A stretch of DNA of 64,000 bases from JAIYDJ01 sp038246975 (GTDB lineage Bacteria > Pseudomonadota > Alphaproteobacteria > Rhodobacterales > Rhodobacteraceae), in NCBI GenBank assembly GCA_038246975.1, contig JBBRVJ010000001.1, positions 17,055 through 81,054 of the forward strand, read 5' to 3'. Of the stretch, positions 1 through 8,818 are shown in pieces. The position numbers and the translations under genes are program-made. The notes below the pieces were generated by a model that searched no databases, was not told where the DNA came from, and saw only the letters and a program-made list of their open reading frames with translations. How positions within the stretch are numbered: the first letter of the stretch is position 1; each line of letters begins with the position of its first letter.

Positions 1-73
1 TGCCCCAGGTCATGGTGCCAAGGCACAGGGCGGAAACGGTCAGGCCGGTCTGGCCAAGCGGGACAAGCTGCAT
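1..73 (-). CDS. Aldo/keto reductase, N-terminal fragment cut by window edge
   Basis: Reading leftward from an ATG at 73, the 24 visible residues begin MQLVPLGQTGLTVSALCLG and continue to TMTWG. This is the first beta strand and cofactor-side loop of aldo/keto reductases, closest in style to the Tas-like group. An AAAGGA ribosome site precedes the ATG by about 8 bases. The rest lies outside the window. It is divergent from metG, so the 122 bases between them should hold both promoters. Confidence 0.7.
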   Translation of the reverse strand, partial: MQLVPLGQTGLTVSALCLGTMTWG

Positions 74-195
74 CGCGGGTATCCTTTCGGGGTTGGCGGC
101 ACCCTAGCGGATGATCGCGCGGCGGCAAGGGGGACGCTACTGGTCACGGGTTGGACCATGCGCTAAACCGGGCGCACATCGACAAAAGGCGCGCC

Positions 196-1914
196 ATGGC
201 ACGGATTCTGATCACCTCGGCCATTCCCTATATCAACGGGATCAAGCATCTGGGCAACCTTGTGGGCAGCCAGTTGCCCGCCGATCTGTATGCCCGCTAC
301 ATGCGCGCGCGGGGGCACGAGGTGCTTTTCCTGTGCGCCACGGATGAACATGGCACCCCGTCCGAGCTTGCCGCCGCCAAGGCGGGCAAGCCGGTGGACG
401 TGTATTGCGCCGAAATGCACGCCGTGCAGGCCGGGATTGCGCGCGGGTTCCGCCTGTCGTTCGACCATTTCGGGCGGTCGTCCAGCGCGCGCAACCGGGT
501 GCTGACCCAGCATTTCGCGGGCGCTTTGGACGCGGCGGGGCTGATTGCCGAGGTTGTGCAGCAGCAAGTTTTCTCGATTGCCGACAACCGCTTCCTGCCC
601 GACCGCTATATCACCGGGACCTGTCCGAACTGCGGATACACCGCCGCGCGCGGCGATCAGTGCGAGAATTGCACCAAGCAGTTGGACCCGACCGACCTGA
701 TCAACCCGCGATCCACCATCTCGGGGTCAACCGATCTGGAACTGCGCGACACCAGGCATCTGTTCCTGCGCCAGCGGGCCTTGCGCGACCGGCTGTCCGC
801 GTGGATCGACAGCAAGACGGAATGGCCGGTCCTGACCACCTCGATTGCCCGGAAATGGCTGAACGACGGCGACGGGTTGCAAGACAGGGGCATCACCCGC
901 GATCTGTTCTGGGGTGTGCCGGTCAAAAAAGGCACCGAAGATTGGCCGGGGATGGAGGGCAAGGTGTTCTACGTCTGGTTCGACGCCCCCATCGAATACA
1001 TCGCCTGCGCCGCCGAATGGGCCGATGCGACGGGCCAGCCCGATGCCGCGTGGCAACGCTGGTGGCGCACCGATCTGGGAGCGGATGATGTCCGCTATGT
1101 CCAGTTCATGGGAAAGGACAACGTGCCCTTTCATACCCTGTCGTTCCCCGCCACGATCATGGGATCGGGCGAGCCGTGGAAGCTGGTCGATTACATCAAG
1201 TCGTTCAATTACCTGAATTACGATGGCGGCCAGTTCAGCACTTCTGCCGGGCGCGGCGTGTTCATGGATCAGGCGCTGTCGATCCTGCCGTCGGATTACT
1301 GGCGCTGGTGGCTGTTGTCGCACGCCCCCGAGAACAGCGATTCCGAGTTTACCTGGGCGAATTTCCAGACCGATGTGAACAAGGATCTGGCCGATGTGCT
1401 GGGCAACCTGGTCAGCCGCGTCACCAAATTCGCCGTTGCCAAGTTTGGCGACACGCTGCCTGCTGGGGGTGCGTGGGGCGCGCGTGAGATGCGTCTGGTG
1501 GCCGATCTGACTGCCGGACTTGCCGCCTATGAGGCAATGATGGATGCGATGGAGGTTCGCAAGGCCGCCGCCGAATTGCGCGCGCTGTGGGTGCTGGGCA
1601 ACGAATACCTGCAAGCCGCAGCGCCGTGGACCGTGGTCAAGACCGACCCCGGACAGGCGGCTGCGATGATCCGGCTGGCGATGAACCTGATCCGCGTGTT
1701 CGCCGTGACCTCACAGCCTTTCATCCCAGATGCGGCGGAGGCGATGATGGCGGCGCTGAAAACCGATGACTGGTCATGGCCCGCCGATATGGCTCAGGCA
1801 TTGCTGACCCTGCCTGCGGGGCACGGGTTTGCCGTGCCGGAAAACCTGTTCCGCAAGATCACCGACGAGGAGAGGGTGGACTGGCAAACCCGGTTTTCGG
1901 GTGCGCGCACTTGA
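196..1914 (+). CDS. metG: Methionyl-tRNA synthetase
   Basis: This cytosolic class I synthetase charges tRNA-Met. The 572-residue product opens with ARILITSAIPYINGIKHLGN, which contains the HIGH-equivalent HLGN. A zinc knuckle CPNC...CENC sits near residues 145-165, and the catalytic core FYVWFDAPIEYI follows. The KMSKS loop is the relaxed QFSTSAGRG form, which I recall as common in alphaproteobacterial MetRS. The C-terminal anticodon-binding helical domain is present (DVLGNLVSRVTKF onwards), but there is no EMAP-like tRNA-binding appendix. The start at 196 was chosen over an in-frame ATG at 151 because family members begin with this strand. No frameshift is seen. Confidence 0.96.
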   Translation: MARILITSAIPYINGIKHLGNLVGSQLPADLYARYMRARGHEVLFLCATDEHGTPSELAAAKAGKPVDVYCAEMHAVQAGIARGFRLSFDHFGRSSSARNRVLTQHFAGALDAAGLIAEVVQQQVFSIADNRFLPDRYITGTCPNCGYTAARGDQCENCTKQLDPTDLINPRSTISGSTDLELRDTRHLFLRQRALRDRLSAWIDSKTEWPVLTTSIARKWLNDGDGLQDRGITRDLFWGVPVKKGTEDWPGMEGKVFYVWFDAPIEYIACAAEWADATGQPDAAWQRWWRTDLGADDVRYVQFMGKDNVPFHTLSFPATIMGSGEPWKLVDYIKSFNYLNYDGGQFSTSAGRGVFMDQALSILPSDYWRWWLLSHAPENSDSEFTWANFQTDVNKDLADVLGNLVSRVTKFAVAKFGDTLPAGGAWGAREMRLVADLTAGLAAYEAMMDAMEVRKAAAELRALWVLGNEYLQAAAPWTVVKTDPGQAAAMIRLAMNLIRVFAVTSQPFIPDAAEAMMAALKTDDWSWPADMAQALLTLPAGHGFAVPENLFRKITDEERVDWQTRFSGART

Positions 1915-2060
1915 TCTGGCGGAAAAAATTCCTGTCCGGCACTGTGACGCCGCATCATCATATCGGCGGAAATCGCCGCAGGACGTCATTTGTCACTGGC
2001 ATGTCATCAAACTCGGATTTACAGCTTTTCTAACGAAGAGTTTCAGCAAAGGCGCAAGCA

Positions 2061-3248
2061 ATGGCTCCCGACGGACAGATCATCGCCCCCAACTGCTATG
2101 ATGCGGACCCTATCCCCGATGCGGCGCGGGCCGAAATCGACAGGCTGCTGACCTCGGGCGATCTGTTCCGCTACACGGCGGCCGAAGGTGCCCCGGTCGC
2201 GCTTTTGGAACAGGAATTCGCCGACCTGCTGGGCGCGCGCTATGCGCTGGCGGTGGCGTCGTGTTCGGCGGCGCTGTTCTTGTCGCTCAAGGCGCTGGAC
2301 CTGCCACGCGGCGCCCGCGTTCTGATCCCGGCGTTTACCTTTGCCGCCGTGCCGTCTGCGGTGGTCCATGCCGACTGCGTGCCGGTTCTGGTCGAAGTGG
2401 GCGAGAATTACCGCGTCGACATGGAGGATTTCGCGGCCAAGCTGGGCGACGCGCAGGCGGTTCTGATCAGCCACATGCGTGGTCACACGTCGGACATGGA
2501 CGCGATCATGGCGCTGTGCAATGCGGCGGATATTCCGGTGATCGAGGATGCGGCGCATTCGCTGGGCACGACGTGGAACGGGCGCAACATCGGGACCATC
2601 GGCAAGGTCGGATGCTTTTCGTTCCAGTCCTACAAGCTGGTGAACGCGGGCGAAGGCGGCATCCTGATCACCGACGATCCCGAACTTGCGGCCCGCGCGG
2701 TCATCATGTCGGGCGCCTACGAGACCAACTGGAAAAAACATCCGGGCATGCAGAACAGCTATATGCTGTGGCAAAACAAACTGCCGCTTTACAACATGCG
2801 GATGCAGAACCTGTCGGCAGCGGTGATCCGCCCGCAACTGGAGCTGGTGGCCGAGCGGGTCGAAAAGGGCCGGTTCAACCACGACCATGTGGCCGATCAA
2901 TTGAACATGTCGGAATGGCTGGACGTTCCGCCCCCGCTGGCCCCCGAATTGCGCGCGCCCGATTCCATTCAGTTCAATCTGGTCGGCGAATGGACCGATG
3001 CCGAGGCGCTGGACTTTCAGGCGCAAGCCAAGCGGCGCGGCGTGACGGTGCAGGTGTTCGGCCTTTCGGACGGCAACGCGCGGGCCTTCTGGAACTGGCA
3101 GTTTCTGGGCGACGCCCCGGAATTGCCGCGCACGCGAGCAATGCTGATGCGGGCCTGTGACGTCCGCCTGCCGACGCGGTTGTCACGCGACGATCTGGAT
3201 TACATTGCGACGGCCATTCTGGATGCAGCGGTTTCGGCGAAACTGTAA
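2061..3248 (+). CDS. DegT/DnrJ/EryC1/StrS-family PLP aminotransferase
   Basis: The 395-residue product has the fold-type I aminotransferase layout of the DegT family, whose members usually aminate keto-sugars or act as PLP-dependent oxidase/dehydratases. Visible marks are the cofactor-phosphate loop around CSAALFLSLKAL (68-79), the aspartate of IEDAAHSLG (Asp163) and the Schiff-base lysine in FQSYKLVNAGEGG (Lys192). An AAAGG ribosome site lies 8 bases before the ATG. No nucleotide-sugar genes are near, so the substrate is unknown; it stands alone between metG and a convergent LysR gene. Confidence 0.85.
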   Translation: MAPDGQIIAPNCYDADPIPDAARAEIDRLLTSGDLFRYTAAEGAPVALLEQEFADLLGARYALAVASCSAALFLSLKALDLPRGARVLIPAFTFAAVPSAVVHADCVPVLVEVGENYRVDMEDFAAKLGDAQAVLISHMRGHTSDMDAIMALCNAADIPVIEDAAHSLGTTWNGRNIGTIGKVGCFSFQSYKLVNAGEGGILITDDPELAARAVIMSGAYETNWKKHPGMQNSYMLWQNKLPLYNMRMQNLSAAVIRPQLELVAERVEKGRFNHDHVADQLNMSEWLDVPPPLAPELRAPDSIQFNLVGEWTDAEALDFQAQAKRRGVTVQVFGLSDGNARAFWNWQFLGDAPELPRTRAMLMRACDVRLPTRLSRDDLDYIATAILDAAVSAKL

Positions 3249-3270
3249 GCGGCGGTCTGGTGGACAAGCC

Positions 3271-3327
3271 GGGGGGTTTCACACCCCCCGGACCCCCCGT
3301 GGGATATTTGGGGACAGAAAATGGGGG
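3271..3327 (+). repeat. Rhodobacterales-type intergenic repeat, copy 1
   Basis: A GGGGGG...CCCCCC hairpin is followed by GGACCCCC, GATATTTGG and GGACAGAAAATG. Copies 2 and 3 are at 41476-41526 (inverted) and 51115-51161. This one fills the convergent gap between the aminotransferase and LysR genes, where its hairpin probably helps end transcription. Confidence 0.8.
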
Positions 3328-3332
3328 GCGGG

Positions 3333-4280
3333 TTACAGGACCCTGAGCGCGCCTTCGACCCATGGCCACGTCTTGACGGCGGGGGACACCACCTGTTCCG
3401 CAATCAGGCCGCGCAGGCGGGTGGCCATCTGGCCCGGCACGTCGCGCAGCACACCTGCCCGTGCCGACAAGGACAACGTGCGGTCCAGCGGGGCAAAGGG
3501 CAGCGGCTGCACGTCGATGGCTTTTGCGAACCGGGCAGCATGGTGCAGGGCCAGCGGGGTCAGGATCGTCCACCCCGCCCCGCCCGCCACCATCGCCAGG
3601 ATGGCATGATAACTGTCGAGTTCGAAGCGGTGTTGCAGGCGCAGGTTTTGCCGCGCCAGATGACTGGCAATCTGCCGCCCCATCAGATGCCGCGCGGTAT
3701 ATTGGATCAGCGGCAGGTCCAAAGGCTTGGCCCCTTTGGGCACTACGGCGACAAAGGGTTCGGCCATCAGCGGATGTACCTCGCGCCAGCCGTCATCGGC
3801 GCCTTCGGAGCCGAGGTCGGCCGCAACCACGATGTCGAGCGCGCGGGCCTCCAACTGGTCCAGCAGACGGTGACTGGCCCCGGTTTCCAGCAGGAAACGG
3901 CAGCCGCGCAGGTCTTCGGCCAGACCTGACAGCAGGCGGGGCGTCACTTCGGCATCGAAATCCTCGATCATCCCCAGCCGGAGCGTGGTCAGCGCCGACA
4001 TGTCGGCCACGGCCAGTTCGGCCCGCGCCTCGGCTTCGGCATTCAGGATCACCTGCGCGTGGCGGCGGAACATCGCGCCTGCGGGCGTTACGCGCATCGG
4101 GCGCGCGCCCCGGTCGAGCAGGCCAGCGCCCAGTGCCGCCTCGATGCCCGCCAGTTGCTGACTGATCGCCGAGGGGCTGACGCCAAGGCGGCGGGCGGCT
4201 GCGGAGATCGAGCCTTCTTCGGCCACCGCCAGAAAGACCTCGATCCCCCACAGCGTGACCCGGCCTTGTGGTTCCCCCAT
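3333..4280 (-). CDS. LysR-family transcriptional regulator
   Basis: The 315-residue product has an N-terminal winged helix-turn-helix (roughly residues 9-65, with EEGSISAAARRLGVSPSAISQQLAGIEAALG) followed by a periplasmic-binding-protein-like effector domain. GGAG lies just before the ATG. It starts 9 bases after phaR ends on the same strand, so the two are likely co-transcribed. The target is unknown; location suggests either PHB metabolism or the facing aminotransferase gene, but LysR proteins more often act on divergent neighbours and none is divergent here. Confidence 0.85.
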   Translation of the reverse strand: MGEPQGRVTLWGIEVFLAVAEEGSISAAARRLGVSPSAISQQLAGIEAALGAGLLDRGARPMRVTPAGAMFRRHAQVILNAEAEARAELAVADMSALTTLRLGMIEDFDAEVTPRLLSGLAEDLRGCRFLLETGASHRLLDQLEARALDIVVAADLGSEGADDGWREVHPLMAEPFVAVVPKGAKPLDLPLIQYTARHLMGRQIASHLARQNLRLQHRFELDSYHAILAMVAGGAGWTILTPLALHHAARFAKAIDVQPLPFAPLDRTLSLSARAGVLRDVPGQMATRLRGLIAEQVVSPAVKTWPWVEGALRVL

Positions 4281-4289
4281 GCTCCGGCC

Positions 4290-4841
4290 TTACAGTTTTG
4301 ACAGCTTTCGCTGCATTTCGGCCAGTTGCTTCTTGATATCGGCCAGTTCTTCGGCGGCGGGATCGGCGGTTTCCTCCTTGGGGGCTGCGGCGGACCAGCC
4401 CGGCATCCCCACCATCATGGTTTTCAGAAATGCCTCTTGCTGTTTGCGCATCGCCTCGAACCCCGGGACGGCGGCCAGCGGGTTCGGGATCGCAGTCAGG
4501 TTTTCGACCATCTTGGCCTGACCTTCACGCAGCATGTCAAAACTCGCGGTCAGAAATTGCGGCATCACCGCCTGCATGTTGGTGGCATAGGAGCGCACGA
4601 GGTCAGTCAGAACCGTGGTAGGCAACACGGTGTGGCCCTTGCTTTCGTGTTCGGCCACGATCTGCAACAGATACTGCCGCGTCAGGTCATCGCCCGACTT
4701 TAGGTCGACGATCTGCACTTCGCGCCCCGACCGGATGAACCCCGCAATATCCTCGATCGTCACATAGTCCGAGGTTTCGGTGTTATACAGACGGCGGCTG
4801 GCATATCGCTTGATCAGCAGCGGCTTGGCAGTATCGGCCAT
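4290..4841 (-). CDS. phaR: Polyhydroxyalkanoate synthesis repressor PhaR
   Basis: This is a DNA- and PHB-granule-binding repressor of phasin and PHB genes. The N-terminal PHB/PHA accumulation regulator domain is plain (KRYASRRLYNTETSDYVTIEDIA, then QYLLQIVAEHE), and the C-terminus ends in a short coiled coil (ADIKKQLAEMQRKLSKL). I chose the start MADTAKPLL at 4841, preceded by GGGAGGGG, over an ATG 18 bases upstream. The protein is about 183 residues, normal for the family. A near-match to its operator sits at 4861-4871, fitting autoregulation. Confidence 0.95.
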   Translation of the reverse strand: MADTAKPLLIKRYASRRLYNTETSDYVTIEDIAGFIRSGREVQIVDLKSGDDLTRQYLLQIVAEHESKGHTVLPTTVLTDLVRSYATNMQAVMPQFLTASFDMLREGQAKMVENLTAIPNPLAAVPGFEAMRKQQEAFLKTMMVGMPGWSAAAPKEETADPAAEELADIKKQLAEMQRKLSKL

Positions 4842-4860
4842 CCCGGCCCCTCCCATCATG

Positions 4861-4871
4861 TTGCAGCGCAG
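4861..4871. promoter_or_regulatory. Near-match PhaR operator in the phaR leader
   Basis: TTGC-AGC-GCAG differs at one base from the CTGC-N3-GCAG site described for PhaR of Rhodobacter and Paracoccus. It lies 20-30 bases upstream of the phaR ATG, where autorepression would be expected. Weaker than the sites at 5490 and 7392. Confidence 0.5.
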
Positions 4872-4894
4872 AGAAGTCTAGGGCAGGTGCGGCG

Positions 4895-4935
4895 AAAAAG
4901 AAAGGGCGGGCAGCAGGTTCACCCTGCGCCCGCCC
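4895..4935 (-). terminator. Rho-independent terminator of phaP
   Basis: On the minus strand, just after phaP, GGGCGGGCGCAGG and CCTGCTGCCCGCCC form a GC-rich stem with a small loop, followed directly by TTTCTTTTT. Stem 4904-4935, T-tract 4895-4903. It insulates phaR from the strongly expressed phasin gene. Confidence 0.85.
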
Positions 4936-4969
4936 AAAGCCCGTTGAAAAGGCTTTTCAGATTGTCAGA

Positions 4970-5419
4970 TCACTTGGCAGCGGTCGCGACTTTTTTCGCG
5001 GCGGCGGTGACTTCGGTGGTGGCCTTCTGAGCTACGGCGGTGACCTCGGTCGACATGTCCTTGCCGGCAGCCAGCATCAGTTCCACGGTCTCCATCTGTA
5101 CTTTTTTCGCCACTTCGGCGAAAGCGGCCATGTTTTCAGCGGCCATCTCGGCAGCAGCCGACGCAAAGTCGGTGGCGGCTTTGGTGTAGTCAGTCGGTTC
5201 GGTCTTGGCTTTGGAGGCGTCGGCCAGTTTGGCGATCGTCTCTTTTGCCCATTTGGTCGAAATCTCGGTCGACTTTTCCGCAGCGGCCAATGCCACCGAG
5301 GTCAGTTTTTCACCGAATGCGGCCTGGGTCTTGAATGCGTTCTGGAACGCGGACGCATCAACCGGGAACGAGGCCATCATGTCCTGCATCACTTTGGCGA
5401 AATCGGGGGTCTTGTTCAT
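4970..5419 (-). CDS. phaP: Phasin, PHB granule-associated protein
   Basis: This small amphipathic protein coats PHB granules. The 149-residue sequence begins MNKTPDFAKVMQDMMASFPV. It is rich in Ala, Lys, Glu and Thr with long helical stretches and ends in an alanine/lysine-rich tail (VTAAAKKVATAAK), typical of alphaproteobacterial phasin_2 proteins. The start at 5419 has AGGAG upstream; a longer in-frame extension to 5545 would run through the PhaR operators and is rejected. It lies downstream of phaC on the same strand but has its own PhaR sites at 5490-5527 and its own terminator. Confidence 0.92.
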   Translation of the reverse strand: MNKTPDFAKVMQDMMASFPVDASAFQNAFKTQAAFGEKLTSVALAAAEKSTEISTKWAKETIAKLADASKAKTEPTDYTKAATDFASAAAEMAAENMAAFAEVAKKVQMETVELMLAAGKDMSTEVTAVAQKATTEVTAAAKKVATAAK

Positions 5420-5489
5420 CGGGGTCACTCCTGAGAGAGGGGGGAGCGCGGTTTCTCGGCGCTCGGTTTCTGTGCTTCTGATATAGATG

Positions 5490-5527
5490 CTGCACCGCAG
5501 CATCGCAAGGGTCTTTCTGCGGTGCAG
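5490..5527. promoter_or_regulatory. Pair of PhaR operators upstream of phaP
   Basis: CTGC-ACC-GCAG at 5490-5500 and CTGC-GGT-GCAG at 5517-5527 are both exact CTGC-N3-GCAG sites. They form a larger inverted repeat (ATGCTGCACCGCAG and CTGCGGTGCAGCAT) with centres 27 bases apart, 71-108 bases upstream of the phaP ATG. The match to the motif reported for PhaR is exact; binding itself is inferred. Confidence 0.85.
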
Positions 5528-5573
5528 CATAACTTCTGGTTGCACCTGCCAGAGCGCGGATCCACAAGACAGA

Positions 5574-7367
5574 TCAGAAACCTGGGTCAGCCGTCACATA
5601 ACGGCCGGGGGCCGGGGTGGGGTCGGCAAGTGCGGAATCATCGGGCTGTCGCGCGGCAATCTGGGACCCGGACCGCGCCGCAAGCCAGTCTGCCCAGCGC
5701 GGCCACCAGCTTGCCTTGTGAAACTCTGCCACCGCTTTCCATTCCTCGGGCGTGGTCAGGGCAGTCGTGCTGGTATAATGGCCGTACTTGCCTTTGGCGG
5801 GTGGATTGACGATCCCCGCGATATGCCCGGACTGCGCGAGGATGAAGGTCTTGTCGCCCGATCCCATCTGCCGGACGCCGTTGAAACTGGCTTTCCACGG
5901 CGCGATGTGGTCGGTTTCGCAGGCAATCGCACAGACCGGCAGGGTGATGTCGGCCAGCGACGCCGTCTGACCCATAACCGGAAAAGTTCCTTTGGCAAAG
6001 CCGTCCTGCTGGCACAACCCGCGCAGATATTCGACCGCCATCCGGCCCGGCAGGTTGGTGCCGTCACCATTCCAATACAGCAGATCAAACGCGGGCGGCG
6101 CCTCGCCCAGCATGTAGCTGCGAATGGCGGGTTGGTAGATCAGGTCGTTGGACCGCAGAAAACTGAAGGTCCGCGACATGAAGGTTTTCGCCATGACGCC
6201 GTCCACCGCCACCTGCCGTTCGATCCCGTCGACAAAGTCGTTGTCAAGGAACACCCCCACTTCACCCGAGTCCGAAAAATCGGTCATGGTGGTAAAGAAG
6301 GTGGCCGAAGCGACCGAAGTGTCACCCGCACGCTGCAAGTGCGAAAGCGTCAGACCCAAAGTTGTACCGGCAATGCAATAACCCACGACGTTGATCTGCG
6401 GCTGCGCCGTGGCGCGCCGCACCTCGGCCATCGCACGCAGAAAACCGTCGCGAATATAGTTGTCCATCCCGATCTGGGCATAGCTCGCATCCGGGTTGAC
6501 CCACGAGACGACAAACAGGGTGAACCCCTGGTCGACAATCCACTTGATCAGACTGTTTTCCGGTTTCAGGTCCAGCACGTAGAACTTGTTGATCCAGGGC
6601 GGAAAGATCAGAAGGGGCAGAGTGTGCACCGTTTCGGTGGTCGGCGCATACTGGATCAGTTCAAAAAGAGAATTGCGATAGACCACCTGCCCCGGCGTAG
6701 TGGCAAGGTTTCGGCCGACCTGAAACGCAGATGGGTCGGCCAGCGTCACCGTCAATTCGCCCGCATGCGCCTCGACGTCGCGCACCAGGTTCTCCAGCCC
6801 CTGCACCAGACTTTCGCCATCGGTCGCCACGGCCTTTTCCAGCGCGTCGGGGTTGGTCGCCAGAAAGTTGGTCGGCGCGAACATGTCGACGATCTGTCTG
6901 GTAAAATACTCGACCCGCTTGCGTTCGGCCGGGTCCAGCGTGTCAAGGTCGGTCAGGGCGGTCGAGACCGCCTCGGCGTTCAACTGGTATTGCTGCTTGA
7001 GGAAGTTGAACATCGGATGCGTGTCCCACAGCGGATTGGCGAATCGCCTGTCCTTGGGGCCGGGGTCGGCGGGGGCCTTGAACTCGCCGTGCAACAGGGG
7101 TTGCTGCGCTGCAACGTAATGGGTCAGCGTCTTGCCCCAGAAGCCGATCTGCTGTTCCAGAATCCGCGCGGGATTCTGCATCATTTCGGTCATATAGGCC
7201 GCCGTCGCCTTCAGATAAACCTCCTGGTTGGGGGCCGCCAGCGCCGAATCGGCGGGTTTGCGGGCGGCAAAGGCCCGGATCAGGCGGTCCGACAACTCTT
7301 CCATCCGGGCGATGTTGGCCTGCAGGATCAAAGCACGGGCCTTTGCCTGATTCTCTTTGGTTGTCAT
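5574..7367 (-). CDS. phaC: Class I poly(3-hydroxyalkanoate) synthase
   Basis: The enzyme polymerises (R)-3-hydroxyacyl-CoA into PHB at the granule surface. The 597-residue length fits class I enzymes that act without PhaE/PhaR subunits. After a variable N-terminal region, the alpha/beta hydrolase domain carries the lipase-like box GYCIAG with nucleophile Cys331, the aspartate in CETDHIAPW and the histidine in QSGHIAGIVNPP. PPWINKFYVLDL is a family hallmark. It is divergent from phaZ with an operator at 7392-7403 between them. The long open frame on the opposite strand is a codon-bias shadow. Confidence 0.97.
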   Translation of the reverse strand: MTTKENQAKARALILQANIARMEELSDRLIRAFAARKPADSALAAPNQEVYLKATAAYMTEMMQNPARILEQQIGFWGKTLTHYVAAQQPLLHGEFKAPADPGPKDRRFANPLWDTHPMFNFLKQQYQLNAEAVSTALTDLDTLDPAERKRVEYFTRQIVDMFAPTNFLATNPDALEKAVATDGESLVQGLENLVRDVEAHAGELTVTLADPSAFQVGRNLATTPGQVVYRNSLFELIQYAPTTETVHTLPLLIFPPWINKFYVLDLKPENSLIKWIVDQGFTLFVVSWVNPDASYAQIGMDNYIRDGFLRAMAEVRRATAQPQINVVGYCIAGTTLGLTLSHLQRAGDTSVASATFFTTMTDFSDSGEVGVFLDNDFVDGIERQVAVDGVMAKTFMSRTFSFLRSNDLIYQPAIRSYMLGEAPPAFDLLYWNGDGTNLPGRMAVEYLRGLCQQDGFAKGTFPVMGQTASLADITLPVCAIACETDHIAPWKASFNGVRQMGSGDKTFILAQSGHIAGIVNPPAKGKYGHYTSTTALTTPEEWKAVAEFHKASWWPRWADWLAARSGSQIAARQPDDSALADPTPAPGRYVTADPGF

Positions 7368-7391
7368 GGTCGCGATACATCCCTATCCTTG

Positions 7392-7403
7392 CTGCAAGTG
7401 CAG
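7392..7403. promoter_or_regulatory. PhaR-like operator between phaC and phaZ
   Basis: CTGC-AAGT-GCAG is the four-base-spacer form of the PhaR site. It is placed 25-36 bases upstream of the phaC ATG and 68-79 bases before phaZ, so PhaR could control synthesis and breakdown together. Confidence 0.7.
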
Positions 7404-7470
7404 CATTGTGACGCCTGTTCCGGGGGCACGTCCCGCACGAGCCGCACGCCCAACCGGGCCGGGAGACACG

Positions 7471-8769
7471 ATGAAGTATATGTTGACCTACGACCTGATG
7501 GAAAGCATGCGCAACACCAATGCGCTGATGGGCGCTGCAGCGCGCACGATGGCATCCTATCCGGCCTTTGCGCTGTCGCTGAACCCGATGCTGCCGCTGA
7601 TCGCTGCCTGGGGCTCTGTAACGGAGCGCAGCTTTGAACGGATGGTGGCGAAACCGGACTGGGGCATCCGGTCAATCGTCGGGCCAGACGGGCAGGACCA
7701 TCTGGTCGACGTGCAGACCGTGGTCAGCAAACCGTTCGGCAGCCTGATCCGCTTTTTTGTCCGCCGCCGCCCGCCGACCGGGCGCACCGTGCTGCTGGTG
7801 GCCCCGATGTCGGGTCATTATGCCACGCTGTTGCGGTCGACGGTGTCGTCCCTGCTGCCCGACTGCGATGTCTATGTGACCGACTGGCACAACGCGCGCG
7901 ACATTCCGGTGTCGGTGGGCAAGTTCGATATCGAGGATTACACGCTGTATCTGGTCGATTTCATGCGGCACCTTGGCCCGGAAACCCATGTGATCGCCGT
8001 CTGCCAGCCTGCCCCGCTGGCACTTGCCGCGACTGCTTATCTGGCGGCAGAGGACCCCAAGGCCCAGCCGTGCAGTCTGACGCTGATCGGCGGACCGGTC
8101 GACCCCGATGCGGCGGCGACCGATGTGACCGACTTCGGCAGCCGCATCACGATGGGCCAGTTGGAACAGATCGCCGTGCAGCGCGTCGGGTTCAAGTACA
8201 AGGGGGTCGGGCGTCTGGTCTATCCGGGTCTGTTGCAGTTGCAGTCCTTCATCTCGATGAACGCCGAACGCCATTCCAAGGCGTTTTCCGAACAGATCCT
8301 GCGCGCCGCGCGGGGCGAGGCGTCGGATCACGATGCGCACAACCGGTTTTATGATGAATATCTTGCGGTGATGGACATGACGGCGGAGTTTTATCTGTCG
8401 ACCGTCGAGCGCATCTTCAAGAACGGCGAAATTGCGAAGAACAGGTTCGTGGTGGGCGGCAAGCAGGTGGACATCGGGGCGATCACCGATGTGTCCGTGA
8501 TGACGGTCGAAGGGGCCGAGGATGACATCTCTGCCCCTGGCCAATGCGTAGCGGCGCTTGCCCTGCTGTCCGGCCTTCCGGAAGCCAAGAAAGCCCATCA
8601 TCTGGAACCGGGGGCGGGCCACTATGGCATCTTTGCCGGCAAAAGCTGGCGGTTGAACATCCGGCCGCTGGTGCTGGGGTTCATCGACCGGGCGTCGGGC
8701 GAGGGCAGGACGGCGAAGAAGCCGCCGGGCACGGCCAATGGCAAGATCAGCCTCGCCTCATCGCAGTAG
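7471..8769 (+). CDS. phaZ: Intracellular PHB depolymerase
   Basis: The enzyme mobilises amorphous intracellular PHB. The 432-residue product begins MKYMLTYDLMESMRNTNA and has an alpha/beta hydrolase fold with a cysteine nucleophile (Cys178 in IAVCQPAPLAL), as in the PhaZa group of Cupriavidus. GGPVDPDAAATDV and the histidine near EPGAGHYGIFAG also fit. The start at 7471 is preceded by CGGGAGACACG; a longer frame to 7357 overlaps phaC and the operator and was rejected. Divergent from phaC. Confidence 0.93.
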   Translation: MKYMLTYDLMESMRNTNALMGAAARTMASYPAFALSLNPMLPLIAAWGSVTERSFERMVAKPDWGIRSIVGPDGQDHLVDVQTVVSKPFGSLIRFFVRRRPPTGRTVLLVAPMSGHYATLLRSTVSSLLPDCDVYVTDWHNARDIPVSVGKFDIEDYTLYLVDFMRHLGPETHVIAVCQPAPLALAATAYLAAEDPKAQPCSLTLIGGPVDPDAAATDVTDFGSRITMGQLEQIAVQRVGFKYKGVGRLVYPGLLQLQSFISMNAERHSKAFSEQILRAARGEASDHDAHNRFYDEYLAVMDMTAEFYLSTVERIFKNGEIAKNRFVVGGKQVDIGAITDVSVMTVEGAEDDISAPGQCVAALALLSGLPEAKKAHHLEPGAGHYGIFAGKSWRLNIRPLVLGFIDRASGEGRTAKKPPGTANGKISLASSQ

Positions 8770-8818
8770 GGCCGGGCTGCAACCCCGATCATCGCGCGGA
8801 CCCCACCGTCGCGCGCGA

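Noticed and set aside
1234..1263. Degenerate KMSKS loop in MetG (QFSTS)
   Set aside because: I recall this relaxed form as common in alphaproteobacterial MetRS, so not a defect.
5487..7637. Long open frame on the plus strand opposite phaC
   Set aside because: Protein is arginine/histidine-rich with no family features; it mirrors phaC codon positions in GC-rich DNA.
8770..8818. GC-rich imperfect hairpin between phaZ and the facing hydrolase
   Set aside because: Arms are short CGCG runs with a large loop; not specific enough to call a terminator.
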